The position numbers were made by a program, and so were the translations under genes. A DNA stretch of 21,241 bases from JAVBSX01 sp051660685. GTDB taxonomy: Bacteria > Planctomycetota > Planctomycetia > Pirellulales > Thermoguttaceae. The notes under the pieces were generated by a model. The model was not told the DNA's origin and did no database searches. It worked only from the letters and a program-made list of their open reading frames with translations. Numbering within the stretch: the stretch's first letter is position 1; every line of letters begins with the position of its first letter. The stretch lies in NCBI GenBank assembly GCA_051660685.1, contig JBOFQB010000048.1, forward strand, positions 1-21,241, given 5' to 3'. Of the stretch, positions 5,590 through 14,400 are shown in pieces.

Positions 5590-7035
5590 ATGCCAAAAGT
5601 TTCAAAAGTACCCGATATGAACCGTGTTAGTCAATGTAATGAGAATTTTATTGACATAGGCCGTTTTACCACTCTTCTTGGGCAGAAAGCCGACCCGATT
5701 CAGGTCCGTGAGATCATTGCAAAAGCGAAGGAGAAGCAAGCGTTAACGGTTGAGGAGACGGGGGTCCTTCTTTCGGCAGATGCTCCTGAGTTGGTTGAGG
5801 AGATTTTTAATGCAGCACGACAGTTAAAACGGGATGTTTACGGAAACCGGATCGTTTTGTTCGCCCCTCTTTATATTGGCAATCAGTGTACGAACAATTG
5901 TCGATATTGTGCATTTCGGGTTGACAATCGGGAGCAGATTCGCAAGACGCTCAGTTTTGACGAGGTGACACGGGAAGTCCAGACGATGCTCGCGCAAGGT
6001 CATAAACGGTCCATTATCGTTTTTGGCGAACATCCTGAATACTCGCCGGAATTTATTGCCGAAAATGTTCAACACATTTATTCTGTTCAACAGAACGGTT
6101 CTTCCTTACGCCGAGTCAACGTCAACGCAGCCCCGCTCGATCAGGAAGGTTTCAAAATTGTCAAAGCAGCCGGAATTGGGACATATCAGGTTTTTCAGGA
6201 GACGTATCATCGACCGACGTATGAAAAGATGCACCCTCCAAAAACGCGCAAGGGTGATTATTTATGGAGACTGGATTCACATGCTCGGGCGTTAGAAGCC
6301 GGAATGGATGATGTCGGAATCGGGGCACTCATTGGTTTACATGACTGGAAATTTGAGGTCCTCGGTCTGGTTGCTCACGCTGTTCACCTGATGAAACACT
6401 TCAAAATCGGTCCTCATACGATCAGTTTCCCCCGAATCCGACCGGCAAGTGGTGTCAATCTTCAGGAAGTCTGCGAAAATGACGTTTCTGACCATGATTT
6501 TCTGCGACTGATTGCAATTCTTCGTCTTGCGGTTCCGTATACGGGGTTGATTTTGACGGCGAGAGAACCGGAACAGATTCGGCGTGAAGCTCTTGGATTT
6601 GGTGTCTCTCAGATTGATGCTGGGACGCGAATTGATTTAGGCGGTTATGCGGCCTCACAAGCGCAGATTGGGCAGAAACTGGAACGGGAACAGTTTCATA
6701 TTGCAGATGACCGTTCGTTGGACCAGGTTGTCCAACAATTACTCGAAGACGGTTATGTCCCCAGTTTCTGTACAGCCTGTTATCGTCTTGGTCGAACCGG
6801 GGAGGTTTTCATGGAATATGCAATTCCCGGTTTCATACAGAATCTCTGTACACCGAATGCTTTAACGACGTTGGAGGAATACTTGGTTGATTACGCTTCT
6901 TCGGAAACGCAACGATTGGGTGAAATCGCAATTGCCCGGGAATTGGAGCAGATTGTTGATCCAAAGCGTCGGGAAATGACCCGGGAAAGGATTGAACGGA
7001 TTCGTCAGACAAAGGACCGGGATTTGTATTTTTAG
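5590..7035 (+). CDS. hydG: [FeFe]-hydrogenase maturation radical SAM enzyme HydG (tyrosine lyase)
   Basis: HydG cleaves tyrosine to p-cresol and dehydroglycine and turns the latter into CO and cyanide on an auxiliary iron-sulfur cluster, supplying the Fe(CO)2CN unit of the hydrogenase H-cluster. The radical-SAM motif is C-T-N-N-C-R-Y-C (CX3CX2C, Cys100, 104 and 107). The C-terminal Cys394, Cys397 and Cys420 fit CX2CX22C, the auxiliary-cluster signature that separates HydG from the related thiamine enzyme ThiH. Length is 481 residues from ATG 5590; ATG 5617 gives 472, close to the usual size, and neither has a clear ribosome-binding site. The frame is open to TTG 5524, but that region adjoins repeat A1. 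The upstream TM1266-like gene supports the hydrogenase context. HydE, HydF and the hydrogenase are not in the window. Confidence 0.95.
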   Translation: MPKVSKVPDMNRVSQCNENFIDIGRFTTLLGQKADPIQVREIIAKAKEKQALTVEETGVLLSADAPELVEEIFNAARQLKRDVYGNRIVLFAPLYIGNQCTNNCRYCAFRVDNREQIRKTLSFDEVTREVQTMLAQGHKRSIIVFGEHPEYSPEFIAENVQHIYSVQQNGSSLRRVNVNAAPLDQEGFKIVKAAGIGTYQVFQETYHRPTYEKMHPPKTRKGDYLWRLDSHARALEAGMDDVGIGALIGLHDWKFEVLGLVAHAVHLMKHFKIGPHTISFPRIRPASGVNLQEVCENDVSDHDFLRLIAILRLAVPYTGLILTAREPEQIRREALGFGVSQIDAGTRIDLGGYAASQAQIGQKLEREQFHIADDRSLDQVVQQLLEDGYVPSFCTACYRLGRTGEVFMEYAIPGFIQNLCTPNALTTLEEYLVDYASSETQRLGEIAIARELEQIVDPKRREMTRERIERIRQTKDRDLYF

Positions 7036-7132
7036 GAACACTTAGGTCGTTTAGTGCGTTTCAATAATGGATAGACACATTGCATGTATTTTGACGCAAA
7101 AATTCAAGGATTGCATCTCTTAGCGACCTAAT

Positions 7133-7202
7133 GTTTAGCCGCGATACAACGTATCGCGCGTACAGAGATTTCAATACGCACAGAACGTCGTTCTGCGTGT
7201 AC
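7133..7202 (+). repeat. Hairpin element A2 of the interspersed composite repeat
   Basis: GTTTAGC leads into the hairpin CGCGATAC-AAC-GTATCGCG, then about a dozen spacer bases, then a second hairpin ACGCAcAGAAC-GTC-GTTCTGCGT (7176-7199, one bulged base). A 42-base stretch from 7138 is identical to that at 20911-20952. No G-rich tract adjoins this copy. A weak 8-base inverted pair TTAGGTCG / CGACCTAA (7042-7049, 7124-7131) lies just upstream. The rest of the hydG-argF gap holds no gene. Confidence 0.8.
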
Positions 7203-7268
7203 TCAGGACTTGTACGCAAATAACCCAACTAAATTGCGGACTCACAATGGACCAAAGTTTTGTATTGA

Positions 7269-7297
7269 TTTCGTGTTTTTGGTGTTTTTCGTGGTGA
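7269..7297 (+). repeat. Partial copy of the CACGAAA-type repeat
   Basis: TTTCGTGTTTTTGGTGTTTT continuing into TCGTGGT matches the right arm of the dyad at 2938-3010, and ACACACGAAA at 7321-7330 resembles its other arm. It lies downstream of argF and is not coding. Confidence 0.5.
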
Positions 7298-7380
7298 AAA
7301 AAACATCCATTAACCCCAAAACACACGAAACCTGTCACAAAATGTTTTTGCAATTTGGCAAGTATTTTCTGTCAAAAGCC

Positions 7381-8301
7381 TTATTTTCCGCCAAGCAACC
7401 AGACGAGAAGACCTTTTTGAGCGTGCATCCGGTTTTCCGCTTGTTGGACAATCCGACTTTGCGGGGAGTCCATAACCGAATCGGTCACTTCCAGACCTCT
7501 TCGGGCGGGAAGACAGTGTAAGAAAATCGCTTCTTTTCCCGCTGCTGTCATTAAAGCGTCATTGACCTGAAAGGGGCCAAAAATCTTTTTCCGTTCCGCT
7601 TCTTCCGCTTCCTGACCCATACTGACCCAAACATCCGTATAAACCGCATTAGCTCCTTGAACCGCTTCCTTCGGATTGGTCGTCACTTCCAGCTCGAAAC
7701 CTTTTTTAGGGTTGGGACCAACCAACTGTTGCTGTTCGGATTCGGAAAACTGATAACCTTCAGGAGCAGCGATTGACATTTTAACGCCAAGTTTGGCACA
7801 AATTCGGACGAGACTTGCCGCAACATTGTTGGAATCTCCAACCCAAGCGAGTTTCAAACCGGCATAGTGACCGAACACTTCTTTCATGGTCAACAAATCA
7901 GCAAGGGCCTGACAAGGATGAGCCTGATCGGTCAGCGCGTTAATAACCGGGCAAGAGCTATATTGGGCGAGTTGGACGACGCTTTCATGTTTTTTGGCGC
8001 GGAAAACGATTGCGTCAACCATACTGCTCAGGACGCGACTGAAATCGGCGATTGTCTCACGTTTTCCAAACCCGGCATCTTCGCCGAGAAAGAGCGAACC
8101 CCCGCCGAGTTGGACCATACCGGTTTCAAAGCTCACTCGGGTTCTCAGGGACGGTTTCTCGAAAAGCATTGCGATCATTTTTCCGGCGAGGAGGGGACGA
8201 CGGAGAGCGCCTTTGACTTCGGCTTTCAGATGTTCAGCCAAATTCAGTATCTCATGCAATTCTTCTGTCGAAATATCATCCAAGGTAATCAAATGCCGCA
8301 T
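7381..8301 (-). CDS. argF: Ornithine carbamoyltransferase (anabolic type)
   Basis: The enzyme joins carbamoyl phosphate and ornithine to citrulline in arginine synthesis, as a cytoplasmic trimer. The 306-residue length is normal. The carbamoyl-phosphate site is S-L-R-T-R at residues 51-55, with His-Pro-Cys-Gln at 128-131. The ornithine side has DVWVSMG (223-229) and HCLP (262-265). The S-x-R-T-R and SMG loops place it with ornithine rather than aspartate carbamoyltransferases, and acetylornithine enzymes are less likely. ATG 8301 is preceded by GAGGA with 6 bases between. No other arginine gene is adjacent. It lies downstream of the giant gene on the same strand, but 143 bases packed with hairpins and a G-rich tract lie between, so it probably has its own transcript. 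Confidence 0.95.
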   Translation of the reverse strand: MRHLITLDDISTEELHEILNLAEHLKAEVKGALRRPLLAGKMIAMLFEKPSLRTRVSFETGMVQLGGGSLFLGEDAGFGKRETIADFSRVLSSMVDAIVFRAKKHESVVQLAQYSSCPVINALTDQAHPCQALADLLTMKEVFGHYAGLKLAWVGDSNNVAASLVRICAKLGVKMSIAAPEGYQFSESEQQQLVGPNPKKGFELEVTTNPKEAVQGANAVYTDVWVSMGQEAEEAERKKIFGPFQVNDALMTAAGKEAIFLHCLPARRGLEVTDSVMDSPQSRIVQQAENRMHAQKGLLVWLLGGK

Positions 8302-8331
8302 AAACAGTCCTCTTCTTTCGTTCTTTTGATC

Positions 8332-8405
8332 GTTTAGCCGCAGAACACCGTTCTGCGTGTATTTTAACGGTTTAGAACACGCGATACGTTGTATCGCGGC
8401 TAAAC
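8332..8405 (-). repeat. Hairpin element A3, inverted copy with complete terminal inverted repeats
   Basis: The element is bounded by GTTTAGCCGC (8332-8341) and GCGGCTAAAC (8396-8405), exact reverse complements. Inside are two hairpins with three-base loops: CGCAGAAC-ACC-GTTCTGCG (8339-8357) and CGCGATAC-GTT-GTATCGCG (about 8380-8398). Read on the minus strand the order is G-rich tract, CGCGATAC hairpin, GTTCTGCG hairpin, the same order as in the plus-strand copy at 20836-20977. It fills the gap between the giant gene and argF. Confidence 0.85.
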
Positions 8406-8410
8406 GGAGA

Positions 8411-8442
8411 ATCCCCTATTCCCTATCCCCCAACCCCTAACC
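8411..8442 (-). repeat. G-rich heptad tract B3, just after the giant gene's stop codon
   Basis: On the minus strand the tract reads as G-runs of 4, 5, 3 and 4 bases separated by TT, ATA and AATA. It begins a few bases after the TAG stop at 8445-8447, so the mRNA carries the G-rich strand, and it runs into element A3 after a short TTCTCC spacer. Confidence 0.8.
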
Positions 8443-8444
8443 TC

Positions 8445-11400
8445 CTACTCCCACGCCCCGGTTGTGAACAGGTAATCCGTCGTATTCTCGACCGTTCCGG
8501 TTTTTCCGCCGACCGACTTCTTCGCATTCACCTGATCAAACGCAATCAGATGATACAGGTCGAGTCCGTCAACGTTCACCGAAACAGTATTCCCCGATCC
8601 ACGCAAACTCACGTCGGCTTGGGCGGACAATTCCAGATACGCTTTCATTTCCAACCCTTTGGTCGATTTCACGGACAGAGAGTTAAAACCGCTGAGCGTC
8701 TGATTGAAACCCGTTCCCGTCCAAAGAGCATAATCGTCATACCCCTTGAAACCCATTCCGCCTTCAATCACAGCTTGCGAACCGTAGTGAACATCGACAT
8801 TGACTTTCTGGAAACCGCTGAACGTCAAGGTCTGTCCGCTCGAATAATCCAGTTCCGCAACGGATTTTGTTGCATAATAGTAATCTCCACCACGTTCGGA
8901 ACCTTTAATCTGGGCAACATTGCCCGAACCTTGACCCAAAACCGTTACGGCATTGAAACCATTAGCCTGATTCCAGATCGAGCCGGTATTCAAAGCAACC
9001 CGGTATTCATCAGCGATCAACGTGTCCGCATAGGAGGAACCGGTCAAAACCGCCGAACTCTTCCCCGATGTTGAAAACGCGCTGATGGTGCTGAAACCGT
9101 TGACTTCGTAATAAAAGCCCATCCCCTCCAGTGTCGTCCTTGAAGTTGCCATTTTCAATTGGGCATTCTTGCCGGAATCGCTCAGAACCGCAACATCTCG
9201 ACCTCCGCCGGATGTTACCATAACGTTTTCAAAATTCACAGCACTTGCTTTCATTGCATTACTGTCAAGGGCAAAGTCATTGACTTCCAAACTGACGGTA
9301 TCGGCCAATTGGGAGGTGACAACCTTCAGCGTGTCCTCTCCGCCTTGACCATCGAGCGAAAGAACGCCAAATTTTGAAGCGGTTAAGGACAGACCTTTGG
9401 CGTCCCAGCTTAACACCTGCGATCCCGCATCAAATGTTGCAACGTCCGCCGCATCTGTTCCCGTAATCCGTATCGTATTCTTTCCGCCAACCCCATCAAA
9501 CACAATTTGCGGGGTTCCAGCAGGAATGTTCTGAATCACGCCGTTCAGTTTAATGACCCACGAACCACTCACCGTTCCGGGAATCACCTCGAACACGTCA
9601 TTGCCCGAAGTCCCCTTGATCGTATACGGCAGTACAACCATCGCTTGTGATGTCGTGACTTGGTATCCACCGCCGGACGAACGGACGGAAGAGGAGGAGG
9701 AGGAACTCTTCGAGGTCCCCAAAATGCCCGTTGTTTGAACAACCGGCATCGTCCCAACCCCATTCGGTCGGAATGCTCTTTCATACATCTGCGGAGCCGA
9801 TTCGCCAAGCGTCTCTCCCACAACCGGTTTGTTCACCACAGTTCCCCAAGTCACCCATGTAACACTAAAGTCACCATCCCAATCCATGCCGACCATTGGT
9901 GTCACCTGATTTCCCGCAACAATACGGTTCACCACAAATTCACCTGACTTGTAATTGGCTGCACTTGGTGTTACGGGATTATTCGAGGTTACAGGATCAA
10001 CATAACCTGTTCCCGTTGCATTAAGAACAAAATATCGGGCAACAATGCCGAAATCATGCCGCTGCACTCGCGTAATGGGATCAACATTGTTCGACTCCTG
10101 ATCGTAACCTGCCCAAGAGAAGACCAGAGCATTACCGTTCCCCGAAATCGCGACGCTCGGCATCCGCTGATCCCCTTTCGTCGTCTGATTCACAAGCACA
10201 TCCGATGTCGTACCGCCTATCGCAATCGAACTCCCGTTAAACGTAAACGCCCTCGCATAAACCCCATATCCCGTTTTGTCCTGCGCCCCTGAATGAATCC
10301 CTTGCCAAGTAATAACGAAACGACCATCGGCTGCCATCGAAACTTGCGGTGCTTCCTGTGTTCCAAGAACATAAGTGTTCACCCGAAATGCCGTTCCGAA
10401 TTGATAGGAGTACGAATACGCCCCCACTTTTTTCGGAATCACCGAAAACGTCCGGGCAAAAATATTCGTTGTATTATTGCTCGTGTCATACGCATACCAT
10501 GTTGCAACAAATCGCCCCTCACCATCCGTCGCCAGTTCCACCCCATTCTGCGTCAAAAGCGGTATCGTCGCAATCGTCTGCACATCCGTTTGTGCCTGAC
10601 CATAAAGCGAAAACGTCCGGGCATAGATCGCAAGACCGCTTCCTCCCGTGTTGTTGGAAATCCACGCAATCGTGTAATTCCCGTCATTACCAAGAGAAAC
10701 CTTCGGTGTCGTGTGATAAGACCCGAATGTAACAGGAATTTGCACGTCATACGAAGTCAACGGATTTCCGTAACGGTCAAACGACCGGGCATAAACCGTC
10801 CCGCCCGAAGTCCCACGTCCCGCAACGACCCATGTTACGACATAGTTGCCATATTTGTCAATCGAAATCGACGGTTCGGATTGCGAAAACAGCTCGGAAT
10901 ACGTTTCATAATCGTTAATGTCAACCCCGGCGGAAACATTGTGCTGACCAATTGCCTTGCCGTATTCATCAAAATGCTTGACAACGATACGGGAAATGGG
11001 CAAACCGTCAACGCCCATGTAATACTCCATTGCGGCGATGATGTAATATCCGTCCTGACGCACAGCAATGCACGGTGAATCATGCAACAACAAGTCATTG
11101 ATTGCCGGCGTATCCGTCTCTTTCCCCACACTCGGCTTCGGATCCGTCGGTCGCGTCGGATCATTATCCAATACCAACGCCCCCGCTTCTTCGCCAATGG
11201 TGAAACGCATATTGAAATCACTCTGCGGTCGCCCATAATACGCACCATCCAAACGGTTCACAAGCGGCGTCAAACCGCCCACCTTGTCCACATCCGTTAC
11301 CGTTGCACTCAACACCAGCCGGTATTCACCCGCTTTAAGAGCTTCCGTCTTCGTCCGGTCATAAGGATTCCCATCAAGTTGCAAAACGATTTCATACTTA

Positions 11401-14400
11401 TTGGTCTCATAACCAATCAAATCGGCTGCTGCATTACGCAACGTAAAGCTGGGTGTATTCTGCGGCGTCTTGCCAAAATTGATACTCAAAATGGCATTAC
11501 TGGGCAGTTTCATTCCGTCCTTCCAAAGCGACCAGTTACTCGCATTCAATATGCTTGCCAGATTATTCACATTCGCATGATACACGTCCTCGCTCAATGT
11601 CACAATAATATAAGAAGGACCAAAGTATATCTCGCTTTGATCGAGTATCTGCTGTACCGTTGCATTTTCACCCGGTTTCGTCCCAGGGGCATACGCAATG
11701 ACATCGGTTACAAAAGGTGAGGAAACATTGGAATTCGGAACCCGATCACCTCGAATGTACGAAATCGTCCCATTCGGTCCCGTTTCCGTTTCCTCCTGCC
11801 AAGCAATGATCGTCTTCCCATTACTGTTCATCGCCACATTCGGAGATTTAAAATAAATCCCCGGTCGGCCATATTCTTCCGTTACATTGTAATCCTGATT
11901 CATCGCCCCACCTTCCGTTCGGAAGAGGAACCCAGAATAACCCGATTTGTAACCATTGAGACTGTTTTCGTATCGCCCATCTTCGTACAGTCGGATCGTG
12001 TCCTTCGACAAATCGACGGGGCGATTATCGGCTCCCAGAACAATCCCATGCTCAGGAAGCACCTGCCCATTTTCATCCTTCGTCATATACCTCGAATAAT
12101 CAAGCGTATTCAGGTAATACCGCAAATAGACATCCGTTGTAGACTCAAGTTCACCCCCGGGCATATACTGTCCCTGCTGTTCCTCCCAAGCAATCACAAA
12201 ATCTCCACGCGGGTTAATCGCCACTTTGGAATGACTCTGCTCAAAGGGATTGTACTCCCCTTCATCCGTCGCAAAACTACGACGACTGACTTCGTAAACG
12301 CCCGTTCCAAGAACCGTTTCACGAATCGTGAAGTCACCATCTGTATCAAGAATGCTGCTTACAAAAAATTGACCACCATAAGGTGTTGCGGTCGGTTCAT
12401 TAACAAACCGCCTCGCACAAACAAGCGAGGTTTCAATGTATCGTGATTGACCGCCTTCAATATCGGCAATGGTATAGCTGCTCCAGGTCCCTTCGCTGGT
12501 CCACGTTACAACAAAATTCCCAAGCGCGTCCATTGCAACGTCGGACCACTTCTGATTCCCCTCGGGGAACGTACTCAAAAAGCTCCACTCTCCGCCGGGA
12601 ACTTCAAATGTACCATCATTACCAGCCGTGAAGAAATGTTCGTTCACCATGAACTCACCACTTCCACCCGTCATAACTGTATCGATCCAGTCCACATAAC
12701 TCGATACACGAACGTCCCAGCTGATTGCCCCAAAACTGGTATTATTCCCGACATAATCCGTCAAATCAACCGGCAGTCGGTTGGAACGATATTCAACACC
12801 GCCGCTCACGACACCCGCTATCTTCCCGTCAATAAACGTCGGTCCCCCCGAATCTCCATGTGCCGATGTCGCTTCCCGACCAACTCCCAGACCCGTATTG
12901 TTCAACCCATAAAGCTCACCAAACGTGTCAAACGTAAACGTATACGGCATCCCATTCATACGGGTATATTCCGCCGTCCCATCAAAATCGTACAACAAAA
13001 GATTCGGGTTATAAGTCGGATTAAACGTCGCTCCTGTTATTTCATAAGTATTGTAACCTTCACGCTTAATTCCATAGGGAAGATATTCACCCTCAGGACC
13101 ATCTCCGCCCATTCCGTAACCGACAAAAGACATATCCTTGCCAAGCTCATCTGTTCCACGATACAAATCGTAACTTTCCGCATCTTGAGGAGCATACGTT
13201 CCAAGCACTAAAACGGCAAGGTCTACGGTTTGCGCAAACGAATCGATACCGCGATACATCGGATGAACAATAACGTCAACGACGGGGATGTAGACAGGAC
13301 CCGTTGCTGTATCAAATGTCACCACGATACTGCCCGGATCAGTCATTGTCCCATCATCATTCGTAACGACATGTGCTGCGGTCAGGATGTGATACCGAGA
13401 AGTCAACAAGGACCCGGTTCCAAGCACATCACCGGCCGCAATCTGGACAACGCCTGTGTATTTTGTACTCGAAACAAGACCCGCTGTTAATTTATCCGAG
13501 TCAACAACGACATTCGCCTCAGACTGTCCGACTCCAGGACCGGGCGTTACGTTACCATATATGGCATCATCAGGGTCGTAAGTGCTTTCGCTCGCCCGAA
13601 TAAAGTGGTTCGAGATAAACGTCCGGGCATAAATATCCGTCGTTTCCTCTTGCGTGAAAAGATTTTTCGTCGTCCCCGTCCACGTTACAACAACATCACC
13701 CGTCATCGACATTGCGACCGAAGGATGCCGCTGATCGAGATACGTCGTTACATTCGCACGAAATTCACCACTGTCACCATAAACCGCATCAAAAAGTCGG
13801 ACATCTGCACCTCTATGCGTCAAGGACGAATAATCCGGCTTTAATTCAACCAATCCCAACCCGACACCCGTATTGGAATTCCAAGTGATTGCAAGTGATG
13901 CCAGTTCGCCAATATATTCGATACGCAGTTTCGCCTGAAATTCACTCAGCCCCCCCGTTGCCGGGAAAAGCGGTGATGTTTCCATCGGACCCAAACTGAC
14001 AGCGTTGACCTCGACGACATCTTCATTGCCCTTAACCAGACCCGCCGCCTTAAATATCTTCGTCAACTCCGTCTTAATTGCAGTTTCCATTTGAAAGGCA
14101 TTCAGACGAACCGAAATCGGCAAGGAAACATAAGGTCCCCCGGTCGGTGTCCCCCACGGATCAAGCGGCGTAAAGGAAAGCGTAAAGGTCGCCCCCTCAT
14201 TACCGTTCACTATTGTTATCTCCTGAACCGCATTCCGTCCACCCAACAAATTGTTCTCGACCGAAGAAAACGGCGAAAATCGCTGTCCATAAACGCCCCA
14301 ACTTTCTGTATCGGTATAATCCTGCGCCGTTGTCGTTTCCTGTCCATAACTTTCCCAGACAATGACGAAATCACCGTCTGTATCCATTGCAACGGCCGGA

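Noticed and set aside
5590..7035. Assignment of the radical SAM gene as thiH (thiamine synthesis)
   Set aside because: ThiH lacks the C-terminal CX2CX22C cluster motif, which is exact here, and the neighbouring TM1266-like gene fits hydrogenase maturation.
7210..7521. 103-codon plus-strand frame overlapping the 3' end of argF
   Set aside because: The first part is repeat-derived and the rest is antisense to the conserved C-terminus of argF.
5467..8405. Possible CRISPR array from repeated GTTTAGCCGCGATAC units
   Set aside because: The units are kilobases apart, occur in both orientations and have no regular spacers; no cas genes are present. They are interspersed hairpin repeats.
10293..11078. 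261-codon plus-strand frame within the giant gene, and a similar one at 12447-13211
   Set aside because: Both are Arg/Ile/His-rich translations of the opposite strand of a repeat-coding gene, with no domain pattern; the minus-strand frame encodes clear domains here, including the protease.
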